DNA of 64,000 nucleotides, taken from Pilatotrama ljubarskyi (lineage: Eukaryota > Basidiomycota > Agaricomycetes > Polyporales > Polyporaceae). Position numbers and translations under genes: made by a program. Every line of letters begins with the position of its first letter. Position 1 is the stretch's first letter. Of the stretch, positions 45,987-57,157 are shown one piece after another. The DNA lies in assembly GCA_022385805.1 (NCBI GenBank), contig MU277682.1, forward strand, positions 429,049 to 493,048, read 5' to 3'. A model generated the notes under the pieces. It was not told the origin of the DNA. It did no database searches and was given only the letters and a program-made list of their open reading frames with translations.

Positions 45987-48898
45987 CTACGCCTCCTGCA
46001 CGCTGAGCAGCCTCTCGAGCTCCTTCACGCGCGCCTCCCACTTCTCGACCTCCGCGAGCCGGTTCTCGAGCGTGACGATCTCGCGGTCGAGGTCCATGCG
46101 CTCCTCGGCCGTCCCGATCCGCTTGAGCGACCACCGGCCAGTGCCGTCGCCTGCAATCGTGAGCAATTGCGTGTGGTAGCGCATGAGTGCGGGCCTGCGC
46201 GTATACAGTGGACGTGGTCAGTATTGAATGCCAGAAGAGAGAAGAGGAGGCTTACCGGAGGGAGATCGTGATGAGCGTGATCCCGAGCGACTTGGCGTGT
46301 TCGTACATACGGCCTTCAACGTCACTGGACACCGCACTGGTGCACTCTATAAGGCGTATCGCTGTCAGCTTTGTCAAACGTGCCCGTCGCTCATAACTCA
46401 CCGTCTAGGATGGCAAACTTGGGCCGGTGGTAGAACACACGAGCCATGCCCATCTATACAGCAGAAGTCAGTCAATTGCATTTGTCCCTTACGACAGACT
46501 CCGGCAATGCTTACCCGCTGCTTCTCACCACCACTCAACACATCCCTCCACTCCTTCCTCGTTGTCCAGCCACCCTCGCGCGCAGGTAGGTACGCCAGAT
46601 TCACCGCCGTCAGAATCTCCATCAGTTCCTTATGCGTCCTCCCCGACGCCACAAACTGCGGGTACGTATCCGGGTAGATAATCCTGTCCGAGCCCTCTCG
46701 TTAGCACCCGGCACCCGCTGCACCCAATACAACAGCTGAAGAAACGCGGAGAACGTACTGGTCGAGAAGCGTGCCGGTAACCATATACGCCCGCTGCGGC
46801 ACCACGAACACGCCGTTCTTCCCCCACGGGCGGCTCACCTCCCCGCCGCCCTGTGCCGCCCAGAGCCCCGCGAGGACGCGCGCGATCGCAGTCTTGCCCA
46901 CGCCATTGCTCCCGGTGATCATCAGATGCTCGCCCTCATCCAGCTCGAACGATAGCCCGCGCACAAGAACCGTGCCCGATCCTTTGTTGGAGCTAGTCTC
47001 GGACGCGTCGTCTGCCGCGAGGAACGCGGGGGCGAGCGTGGGCACGCTCACATCGACGTTCCGGAGCGCGACGATGTCTTTCGCGGAGGGCGTGGGGAGG
47101 GGGAGAGGCGGGAGGTTGTGCAGCGTGGAGAGGAGGGTGTAGAGACGCGTCGTGAGGCCGGCAAGCTCGAGCAGGTCTTTGTACGCGTACATGAGCCGGC
47201 CGCCAGCGTCTGCGAGGGAGAGGAGCAGTCGCCTAGATGAGATATACGCTATAGGCGAATGCTTAGTAACGTTTCTGGTAGGAGAGGGGAAACGACCTAC
47301 TCTCTGTCCGGTTGGCGACTTCGTTGTCGACACCCTCGCGTGGCCTCGGGCCTTCCGCTTGCACGCCCACATGTCTCCGTCTCTTGAAGAAGACCGGGAT
47401 GGAGATGAGGCAGTACCCCGCTGCGCTCCAGAGGTACTTGATGACAAAGTCCTCTGTCCACTCGTATGCAATGCGGATCTACGACGGTGTGGTCAATTCC
47501 GGCCAGATTTGGACGACAAAGGAAGAGAATACCTTGTATATCGAGTTCACGTGCTTAATCAAGCGAAGATAAGCTCTCCAGAGGATACTGCGTTCCCGCA
47601 ATCCTCCACCGTAGAAACTGCTCAACAGCATCAGCGCCCCTTCAGATAGGCCGCGTCAAAGAGTTTTACTCACGCGACTTCTTCACTCTCTCTGCCCACC
47701 CTGCCCATACCCGCTCTGTACTCCCCCTCCAGACGAGCCTCGACCGCAGCCAAGCGACCAAACGCCGGCGTCACTGCACGGAGAATCTTCGCCGTAATGT
47801 AGTAGTTCAAGAAGAGCATCGCGGTCCCTCGGAAACCCAATGACCGCGCTAGCTGCGAGGTGAACAGCACGAGATCGAGCGATGGTTTAAGCACGTTTCC
47901 ACTGCGCAAACATGGTCAGTTCGACCCAGCGCGAGGCGTACCACAGCGTCCACTCACTAAATCCCGGACAGGGCATCGCAGAACGCGCCGATGTCGGATG
48001 TGATGTACTGGTCGACGTCATCGAGGCCGCCCTCCATCGCGACACGGTAATACCGCAGGTCGGGCGCTGAGGACAGATACAGGTCGTCGGTATAGCGCGT
48101 TAGGCGCGTTCGCATGCGCAGTGACAGCTTCGCCTGTAAATGGCGGATCTGGTGCAGCGCGTGGGTCCCTGGGTCATCTCAACGCAGACGGGGCATCCCT
48201 ACGTACCATAGAATTCGTATACGTGCTTGGGATGGCTAGCAGGAACCAGAGGCCCAGTCCCTTCAAGAATCCAATACCGTCGGCACTCACGAGGTCGCGC
48301 ACGATGCGCCCATCGAGGCGCGCGACTGCGACGCTCAGGACGGTGCGCAAAACGAGGAAGAAGGAATGTGACACCAGGATCAAGGCTTCCTTGGAATGCC
48401 ACGAGGGGAAGGCTATCCGCATGATGGCCATAAGCTGGCGCAGGAAGGTCTTGTCGAGATTGGGCTTGTGAGACGTGGGTACCAGAGGGAACCGCTTCGC
48501 ATTCTTCGCTATCGTGGAGGCGGGTGTGGGCTTTATCGTTACCTGCGCGAGTGTTCACTTCTGGTTGAGGTTTGTCCACATTGAAGCATACGGCGTACCT
48601 TGGATATGCGACCCTCATAGGGTACAAGTAGGGTCTTTGAACCGTCGGGCTCGTCGACGTAGACCTGCTGCAGGGCCTGCGCAAGCTCCTCCTGGGAGAC
48701 CTCCGGGCGCGACGCGACATTCCTGAGCCTCGAGAGAACCCCTCTTGGTAGACCGACGATCTTGCCACGCAGCAGAAGAAGCGTAAAGAGTGCTACGAGT
48801 AATGAGCGTCGTGCCTTGGGATCGAGGCCGCTGAGCAGAGCTGGGTGGAAGTGTGCGAGGTGTGGGAGCTGAGGAAGTTGAGGGATTTGGATTTGCAT
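45987..48898 (-). CDS. Peroxisomal ABC half-transporter, ABCD (ALD/PXA) family
   Basis: Half-transporter that brings long-chain fatty acids or their CoA esters into peroxisomes for beta-oxidation; works as a dimer. Exons are complement of 45987..46194, 46256..46346, 46402..46453, 46515..46683, 46759..47248, 47301..47478, 47533..47617, 47674..47901, 47958..48148, 48207..48542 and 48599..48898, giving 775 residues. The membrane part has the ABCD-type MRIAFPSWHSKEALILVSHS, RTVLSVAVARLDGRIVRDLV, RYTDDLYLSSAPDLRYY and LYGNLxKPSLD-like GIYGNVLKPSLDL. The ATPase has Walker A GSNGVGKT (about 552-559), signature LSGGEKQR and Walker B FAILDEC. The C-terminus is a predicted coiled coil (LDREIVTLENRLAEVEKW). 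Every join keeps phase. Which yeast half (PXA1 or PXA2) it matches was not resolved. Confidence 0.93.
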
Positions 48899-49767
48899 GC
48901 TCGCAAGTTCAGTTCAGGGACGTGTCGTGGTGGAGAAGGAGAAAGCCTTGTGAGATGTGCGCCGACAGGAAGCAGACACAGTCCTTGTCCATGCGCTAGA
49001 ACTAGAGAAAGCGGACGACGGTGTAGGCCAGTGGGCTGGAGGAGAGATTCGGACATGACACCCACACAGATCGGCGTCTGGCATGTGTTTTCCCCGCATT
49101 CCTCCCCCAGGCGCCCATGCCACCGTCTCCTCTGGGTCACTTGAAACCGCTCCCTCGGCCCGGCCCGAGCGCGCTTCTTGCTGCCACTGGCACTTGCCAG
49201 TCTCCTGGCGCCGTGTCAATTGAAGCTCATGCTCAATGCGAGGGAGTACGTTCCGTCCCAATATTCCACGAGCCTGCCAATGATATGACATTGAGGCTCA
49301 CAGGCACCAGCGCCATTGTTGGTCAGCGGAACCACACATAGTTACTGGCCCTCACAGCTCTAACCAGAACATGTTTTGTATCGGATTCCGGCAGAGTCAA
49401 CAGCGCCCATCGCACCGTGTCGTTGATGACAGAGGGAGACGGGCGAAACGCTCATACCTTCATGCCTGTAGCCTTCTGCAGCACGATGTGCGTAGGCTCT
49501 GTCTCGGACATCACACCACAATCCAAGCTATGCGGTCGTACAACGTGATAGCATTTGGCGAGCGACGTGACTACAGCTACAAGAAACCGAGAATAACCTG
49601 TCGAGTAGGACCATGGTCAGCATTCGTTTGGATGGATCCGAAGGCACGACAAACAGCTCAGACAAAAGTAATAATGATTCCGGATAGACATTTTTCCTCA
49701 CGGTTGCTCTCCGTCGAGGGAGTCTGTTCTGTCATCCCCGAAAACCACTACAAAACCCGACACTCAC
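48899..49767. other. Intergenic stretch
   Basis: About 0.9 kb between the ABCD transporter start and the eS12 stop, both on the minus strand. It should hold the transporter promoter and the eS12 3' region. No gene is recognised. Confidence 0.5.
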
Positions 49768-50271
49768 TTAGCGGTTCTTGAAGTAGTCGAGCAGGACGTG
49801 GAGGCCCTCGCTCTCGACACCGTAGTCCTTGACGACGACGCACGAGCAGCCGACGACCTTGCGGGGGTTGCCCTCACGGTCGATCTTGCAGAGACCAGCC
49901 CAGGTGCCGAGCATCTTCGCGTCGGAGACCTTGATCAGGTTGATCTTGTGCTCGGCGCAGAGCGCCTCGATGAGCTTGATGTACTCGGCCTCCGTGCACG
50001 TCTCGACGAGGACGCACAGGTGAGCCTGACGCTTGTCGAGCGCCTTCGCGCACTCGCGCAGACCGCGAGCAAGGCCGTCGTGGACGAGGGCGTTCTTCAG
50101 AACTTGCTGCAAAGCACGACTCCCGTTTCAACAGCCCGGCCCCACACAAGCAGACACGGCGAAACGAACCTGAAGCGCCTCCTCGACGGAGAGCTTGCCC
50201 TTGGGAGCCTCAGCCGGAGCCTCGACCTCGACGGGGGCGTCGACTTGGATTTCATCAGAAGCGTCAGACAT
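49768..50271 (-). CDS. RPS12: 40S ribosomal protein eS12
   Basis: Structural protein of the small ribosomal subunit beak. Exons are complement of 49768..50106 and 50170..50271, giving 146 residues, the usual size. The N-terminal extension is acidic and Pro/Ala-rich, followed by [59 protein letters not shown] and [20 protein letters not shown], which match eS12 along their length. The single intron, 63 nt, splits Gln codons in phase 0. Further introns in the 5' leader are possible and were not searched for. Confidence 0.97.
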
Positions 50272-50942
50272 CCTGCGCGTATCAGCCGTCTCAGTCACCC
50301 TGCAGCACGCAGCACACAACGCGCACGGACGCACTTTTGATTTTAGGGATTGAGCAGAGGGCGATGTCTTCGTCCGCGTTCGTGGATGTAAGGAAAAAAT
50401 AAGGTTTGCTTGTGACCGCGTATATACTTTGGTTAGAACTCCGACGGCAGATGCCGGTGGCGGCCCGTATCTAAGTATCGTTGGTTGTTCCCAAACCGCA
50501 GTAGACACTCTCAGCTTTCAAAGAGGCGCAGCAATATACAAGTCAGTATCCCTGATACACCTTGATGGAAGAGCCTGTTTTTAAATCAGCTCTGGGCGAG
50601 TGACTCCCACTACAAGTATCCACGCTCGACTTTGCTCAGCCCCGCTCAGCGCCCGTTCCGTATAGACGCCCGATTCCTCGTTGCACCAGATAGGCGCCCA
50701 CTACTACCACTACCTCATCTCCGTCGGTGACTTCAACGCTCGCATAACATTCATAACTCGTGCTGAGAGCTCGTTGCCGTAAGAGCCGCATACATGGTGC
50801 TATATCTGCGAAAACTATCGTGTGGGCTTCTCTGACCACGGCCATCTAGAGTCTCGCTTTCCTACACGCGCATGACGGCGCGGAGCGTATGTCGCGTCGC
50901 GTCTCAGCCTTACCCATCGTCTCACATGAAGCCGACATGCAG
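50272..50942. other. Divergent intergenic region, eS12 / SKI8
   Basis: About 0.67 kb between divergent genes. It should include the eS12 promoter and the unresolved first exon of SKI8. No other gene is recognised. Confidence 0.45.
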
Positions 50943-52216
50943 CGCACTCTGACGCGGTCTGGGCCGTCGAATGGACGATTGCGGACACTGTCTTGAGTAT
51001 CTCAGCCGACGGGTCAATCAAGCAGTGGGACTCCGTCTCAGGCCAAGTCTCGCGCACGCGTCCCCCTCATACTCTCGGACTCGTATCCCTCAGCGTGGAC
51101 CCTACCGGGAAGTTAGCGCTATACAACACCCTTGAGGGCCTGACGTGTCTATGGGACCTGGAAGATGGAGAGCTGAAGGGAACGTTTGAGAGCTACGCGC
51201 GCACCGCAGGGGAACCGACAGAACCTTGTACGTTTCAACGTTCAATCGAATGATCCTCTATACTGACCGGTGTCCTGACTGACAACTGTTCGCTCGCATC
51301 CTCATTGCTGCGGTGCAATAGCCTGGTCTGTGTCCTTGAACCCTAAGGGAGGCAGCTACGCGTCCACCGGAGGTTCCGGGAACGTCACCATTCACTCAGC
51401 GGAACCAGGCTCGTTCGGCGAAAGGCGCGCGACATTGACGAGCGGTCGCAGCAAGTTTGGCATGTACTGCAAACATGTGGGTCATTCGTAGAGTCCTATT
51501 TGTTGTGTTGGTGTCCATTTCGGCTTCTACTCCTACATCCTCGCTGCTACTCCCAGTACCGCATTTACCGCCACAGTTTGCGGGCAGTACTAACTTCGAA
51601 CGCCCATGACAGAGCCCAGACGGCACACGAGTAGCAATGTCCTCCGAGGCTGGCCAGATCTATGTCTTTGACCTCGCTTCCAATTCCCTGCAAACAACAT
51701 ATAGCTCCCATGCAATGGCTGTCCGTTCCCTTGCCTGGTCGGCGGATTCGAACGTGCGTCCTGCGTGTTTTCCAGCACCGTGTGTCCTCTGAGATGCGTC
51801 TACCAGCTCCTACTCTCTGCTTCGGAAGACAAGCGACTCATTCTGCACGACGTCCGTGTGTCTCCCTCCGGGAAGCCTGGGTCCGGAGCAGTCGCGACGC
51901 TGAGCGGCCACTCTTCCTGGGTCCTCGGCACGGACATCTCGCCGGACGGACGGCTAGCAGTCTCAGGGTACAACTCATTGCGATGCATCGTAGTCCGTCG
52001 TACTCACCTTCTGGCCTATCCTCTAGATCCGCGGACAAGACCATGAAAGTGTGGGACCTAGGTGCTCGCGCAGCAGTCTCGACTGTGCAGGACACCGGCG
52101 AGGTGTGGTCTGTCTCTTGGCGGCCGAAGCCTCCCGCACACGGGACTGCAGGCGCATTTGTGAGCGGCGGAGAGGACGGGGTTGTTCGGTGGTGGAGAAG
52201 CGCTGGTGCTGGCTAG
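50943..52216 (+). CDS. SKI8: SKI8/WDR61 WD-repeat protein (5' exon unresolved)
   Basis: WD40 propeller subunit of the Ski complex that feeds RNA to the cytoplasmic exosome; relatives also act in meiotic recombination (Rec14). Resolved exons are 50943..51227, 51322..51476, 51613..51753, 51807..51967 and 52027..52216. The sequence begins HSDAVWAVEWTIADTVLSIS, as is typical near the N-terminus of this family, then has WD-type repeats: ADGSIKQWDS, LEGLTCLWDLEDGELKG, SSEAGQIYVFDLAS, SASEDKRLILHDVRVS, GHSSWVLGTDISPDGRLAVS, SADKTMKVWDLGARAAV and GGEDGVVRWWRS. The first exon, with the ATG and only a few residues, should end in phase 1 before 50943, but no candidate upstream satisfies start, donor and phase together. 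The feature is therefore given without its start. Confidence 0.88.
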
Positions 52217-52518
52217 ATGTAATTGTATCATGGTTGTGTATTTGTCGTCAAAACGAAGCTCATCGCTGCGTGCTGTGCGTATCACTCACTCAGCGCCTTT
52301 GTATAGGATGCAACGCGCCAATGAGGTCCCTACGTCCGTGTCGCGATGATATACTGATTGGCATACTATGGGGTGCCAACAAGCGCCCAGAACACACTAT
52401 GCTGGGAACCGGGACCACGCAGGTCAGCCACCATCGTTTCTTGCCTTCATACTTGTCGCTCCAGGTCCCTAGATTGCGGCTGCGTCGTGCTGAGAGCGTT
52501 CTACGCAGAAAGAACAAA

Positions 52519-54564
52519 ATGTCTGTGGACGTTGGAAAGGCAAGACCAACCCTGAATGAATGTCTATCGCTCGAGGAGAACGACCTGGATAAGGTACGCT
52601 CAGCTCGTCTGCCCAAGCCGCAGTGTATGCCGCGGTTGCACCTGAAATTGAGCAGAGCCTTAGGATCTGGCCATCGCGCTTACCAGTCTCGTAACAACCG
52701 CAGTGCATGATCAGGAGCCCAAACATAGCCTGTCGAGTATCGCCGAAGCTGTCAAGGAAAGTGGGAAGGCGTCGGAGCTCGTGAGCGCGTTCTCGCGGGC
52801 GCACAGTTAGCTCGCTTTGCTGAAGACCGGGTCAGGAGCCGCTGACTGTGATTCCTATCATTGTGGGGAGTGCAGATGGCGGCGCGGATGACTTGCTGGA
52901 CCTCATGGCAAATGAATGCAGCGCGAAGGAAGTCGTCATGGCCGTCGAAGAGGTCGTAGAGAACCTCGACAGGCAGCTTCAATCTGGCCAAGAAGAAGAA
53001 AGCGGCCATGATGCGCCGCACATCTCTGCTTCTAAGCAAATATCTCGTCTCATTCGAGCCTATGCCGCAAGCAAGCCCAAATGTCTATGTTTCCGGGCCG
53101 CAGCAAGCTAATCTAGAATGCTAACAGCGATACCACGGCTGCCACGATGGAAGAAATCTCCGAAAAAGACTGTTCAGTTACGGCTCGAAGAGCTCGACTC
53201 AGTCATCTCACACGTCGCCGGTGACGCTACGCCAGAGGAGGGCCGTTCAATCATAGCAACTGTCTCCCAATTCGTGCTTGCCTTGAGTCAAGGTGCCGAT
53301 GCAGAGACAAAGGTGCTGCAGAACCCGCGTGCACACCTATGTTCACAGGCTCATCTGGATCCCACAGGAACTCCTGCGGCGTCTCCTCGAGTCAGCGATT
53401 ATGGCATTTCCCAACCACACCCAAGCAGGCCTGGCGCGGAAAGCGTTCGCGTCTCATTTCCGCCGATTAGTCGTGCCGCAAGCCGAGTCATCGTCCTCTT
53501 CCACAGGACCAACAGACGTTATGACTACTGCATGGGTAATTGGATCGGCTGTGCTTCTCACACAGTGCTAATTACGTCCGACGTAGTCCGCACTTCGCGC
53601 CGTGGATGTGACGTCCTCCTCGTGCACAAAGCGGCCTTCCCTCGCGACCCTCATCCTTCTTGCTCATGATGGTTCATGCACATTCTCTACGTCCGACTTG
53701 GCCAATTTCTTCCCGGTCATCTTGCCGTCCCTCCAAGCGAATGTCGCGCTTGATGAAGTCCTATCGGTGTTGATGAACTCACTAGCCCCTCTACGATCAG
53801 CTATACCAAGACCGGAACTGGAAACAGACCTGATAATCCCCCTCATTCACCTGCTTCCGCATGTAGCCAGCAATCATCCAGATCCTGATATTCGACATAT
53901 CACCTTCCGGATCGTCTCCTTGGTCCTCGGGCTTTCCCCGCCGCCGGTCCGTTTTGGTCTTCTGAAGGATTTGCTATCCGATGGGGACACCCCCCGCCAG
54001 ATGCGGATCGCAGCGGTAGGTCTCTTGAAAGAGGCCGTTATGGAAGGTCTGTCTGGTGAAGACCATAACATCTTCGCGTCACGTCATTTGCTCTCTACCT
54101 TCGGCCCGGTTGTCTTGCGACCCGATCCGCAGGACATATTCGACACGGCCACCCTGGAGGAATTTTTAGATGGCCCTGAACCCCTCCGTCTTGTCGAATC
54201 TCTGGGCTTTTACTACGTACTACTACAGCGGGATCGACAAAACAGAGTTCGTCTGCTAGTCTTCTCTCTCCGACCTTTTTGCTCACCTCGCGTGCGTTAC
54301 AGACTGGTGTCCGAGACAGTGACTCCCTCGCGAACGTACGCCGGTCCCTGCTGAAGCCTTTGCAAGCGGGTCTGCAGACGTGGAAGCAAGGTGAGTTTAT
54401 CGCGCAAATGTAAGGAAAGGAATGCCTCAGCATCTGTATCAGGAACTCTTACCAGTCCAGGTCACCAGCCTGACCACGGCGATGCTCTGCAGCTCGAGAT
54501 CCTGTCCATGTGGCTGGATCGCGTTCGGGGTGCAGTCGACGCAGTGAGCGTCAGCGAGGACTAG
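52519..54564 (+). CDS. YBP/ALF4/glomulin-family protein
   Basis: Helical-repeat protein of the family that includes yeast Ybp1/Ybp2, plant ALF4 and animal glomulin. Relatives act in oxidative-stress signalling, kinetochore function or cullin-RING inhibition, so the role here is open. The model is 52519..52593, 52664..52805, 52876..53082, 53128..53312, 53368..53535, 53587..54246, 54303..54390 and 54443..54564, about 548 residues. Landmarks are DLAIALTSLVTTAVHDQEP, LLDLMANECSAKEVVMAVEE, IPRLPRWKKSPKKTVQLRLE, ELLRRLLESAIMAFPNHTQA, FFPVILPSLQANVALDEVLS, PLIHLLPHVASNHPDPDIRH and ILSMWLDRVRGAV. The donor ending exon 3 is uncertain; 53082 and 53046 both keep frame. Family assignment is by overall pattern. 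Confidence 0.75.
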
Positions 54565-55077
54565 TGATAAGGTGTGTGAATTCTATCAGGATATTCGGGA
54601 TTCTGAGAAGTGAGAGCGCTGTTCAGTTCCCATGTAGATTAGGTGCTGTATTCGGGTTCTTGTATACGCGAACCTTATACCGCATCGGCGCTTGTGGCCT
54701 CCTGTGGCTGGACCTTGCTATAAGCTGTAGTAATTCCTCTCACTGGTGGATGCTACTCGTCGCATGGCTTACAATTTCATTTATCAAACCTGCTGTGCGG
54801 CATCTTCCTTCTAACATTCTATTCCCTTAGTCTCCTCCATTCCCCCGCTTCTCGCTTATGAAGCTGCAGTATTTGGGGTACGGGCCCGCTGCTGGGAGTT
54901 CGGCTCTTGACCCGCTATGCGTTGACGTATCTGGATACGACGTATCGAGGAGACCTCGAGTTCGTCCTCGTATACGCAGACTTCAAGGTATAAAGGGATG
55001 TTTTGACCGGTTCTGCGCTACCGTGCAGATCCACCACACACCTTCCTGTCTCCAGACCACAATAGTTCGCTCTGCCT
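54565..55077. other. Intergenic stretch with promoter of membrane-protein gene
   Basis: About 0.5 kb between two plus-strand genes. A TATA box is annotated separately. No gene is recognised. Confidence 0.5.
54989..54995 (+). promoter_or_regulatory. TATA box of membrane-protein gene at 55078
   Basis: TATAAAG is 83 bases upstream of the proposed ATG, a typical core promoter distance. Confidence 0.5.
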
Positions 55078-56651
55078 ATGTCTTCGGACGACTCTCCCGG
55101 TAGCCTTGGTCTGGCCATCGGGACTGCTAACCTGGTCGGAGTGGTTCTGTCGACGATCACCTTCGGTGAGCCATCGCAGTCTGCCGCTACGAGGCTGTCC
55201 CGATACTCACAACTCCTCGCAGGTGTTCACCTCACGCTATTTTTGAGTCTCGTCCAGAAGTACTATCATGATTACGTGCGAGCGAGAGAGCGGATGAAGA
55301 CGTTGAGCAAGCAAGACTGGCGACTTCTGGCCTACATATCGACGCTATTCGTGCTCTCGACCGCAGGATTATGCTTGCAGACCAGGGTGAACCACGATGC
55401 ATTTATAGTGCACCAATCGTTCCCTGGAGGTCCTTTCGCATATCTCCGGCAGCAAGCTCGCTGTCCGGCGAACATGGCAATGACTATGATGTGAGCAGGG
55501 TGGTACAGCCTACATGGCTCTTTGTTGAGACCGATCCTCCCGCCTAGATACATCACTTTGAATTGGTTCGCGGACGGAATGCTGGTGCGTGAAGTTTGGC
55601 GCGGGAGACGCGCTGCTTATTGACGCCTCTCTTCAGCTCTATAGGACATACGTTCTCTATAAGTTCTCCCGAACCATGCTCGCGCTCTGTGTGATTACGC
55701 TATTGGCACTCCTTGGTGTGTTACACCAGACCAATAGCGCGTTCACCCTACTCACTGTGCCAATGATCTACCACAGGCGTTGGCAGCGCGTTCCTGCGCG
55801 ACATCGGGATGTTAGGCCTTAACGTATGGACAAGCGCGGAGACAGCTCCTCCCTTGGCCTATCTCTCACTCTCGTTCTCGATCAACGTGGTGCTTACGCT
55901 CGTGATTGTATTGCGACTGCTCTATGTCCGTCGAGAGCTCACCGCCGCACTCGGGTCGCGGCACACACGAATCTACACATCCATAGTCGCGATGCTCGTG
56001 GAGAGCGCGTCGCTGTACACCATCGTGACCCTTATCAGTATCATCGCATGCGCTAAGCGAAAGCCGCTGCAGAATGCGGTCTTGCCGATGCTTGGCCAGC
56101 TGCAGGTATGCATGCTCGCCGGTGACACGCGAACATCCTGAGTTGATTGCTTTTACCAGGCTATTCCTCCGCTGCTCATCACCCTTCGCGTCAAGAGCGG
56201 ACGTGCGGTGACTGCCGAGACGTGGGCCAGCATACCGTCTGCCGCTCCCATGAAATTCTCGTCTACCCCCGGTGTACAGCACACCGCCTCCGACGTCGAG
56301 TCGAACTTCGACAAAGAGGCGATCCCGTGGAAAAGTGACAGCCTTGCCTGTTCTTCCCCGCCATCCTATGGCGCTATGGGATGCGTCCACGAGAAGTCAG
56401 ATAGCTCGCGGCCAGCCCCACGTGGGCCGCGGATGAGCCTCCGCATATCTATCGAAGACGCGCTGCGCCCTCCCGCCTGGAAGAGCTCCTACGACGAGGA
56501 GTCCGCGTCCGTGACGGCCGTAGAACGGGATTTCCCATACTCCGACCGGCTCTTCGAGAAATCAACTTCCTCCACACTCCTTCTACCTCAGCATCCACCA
56601 GAGGCACACAGGCCGCAGCGCACGACGAATCCGACGCCTTGTTCGAGGTAG
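55078..56651 (+). CDS. Multi-pass membrane protein, basidiomycete GPCR-like
   Basis: Probable seven-helix membrane protein of unknown function. Exons are 55078..55165, 55223..55490, 55548..55584, 55637..55715, 55777..56105 and 56160..56651, giving 430 residues. Hydrophobic segments include AIGTANLVGVVLSTITFGVH, LLAYISTLFVLSTAGLCL, RTMLALCVITLLALLG, LSFSINVVLTLVIVLRLLYV and YTSIVAMLVESASLYTIVTL. NWFADGMLLYRTYVLYKFSR corresponds to the cytoplasmic junction seen in related proteins. A cytoplasmic-looking tail of about 150 residues is rich in Ser, Pro and Arg and could carry phosphorylation sites. It is organised like the protein at 41752..43116 but is not a close copy. Confidence 0.78.
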
Positions 56652-57157
56652 CCGGCCTCGGCTGATCTCACGGGTCGACTGCTTTCGAGAATGCGCTCTG
56701 CAGCAGTCTCGTCTGATTTATGGCCGTCCCTGCCTCCAAATGAACTGGAAAGCTCTTCGAATACTCGAGGCATTGCAGCACAGGTCTCCCAGCCACAGAG
56801 GATGCTGGCGTTGTCATGCGGGCCGTTCTGCAGTCGGATCCAATCTTGTCAATCTCCTCACCTGCTGGGTAGGACCAGGATCCCGCCATGTGGGAGCCCG
56901 ACCTGCTGGTCTCCCAGGGCCCTAAGAGACGCCGATCGACGGAGACGGTGCTGTTCCGCGAGGGCCCTCACCTACTTCGAATGTGTATAGGTGCGCCTCG
57001 GTTTGGGAGGGAGGTGATTGGCGCGACAGACAGCGTAGTCACTTACAAGATTCATTGATTGGTCGCTTCTGCACGTTCGTACCTCTAAACGACAATCTAT
57101 TACAACAAACTCGTTCAAACCCGTTGCTTTCCCCAGCTGCTAAGCCCCACGCGTATG
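56652..57157. other. Convergent intergenic stretch
   Basis: About 0.5 kb between the 3' ends of the membrane-protein gene (+) and the permease gene (-). No gene is recognised. Confidence 0.5.
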
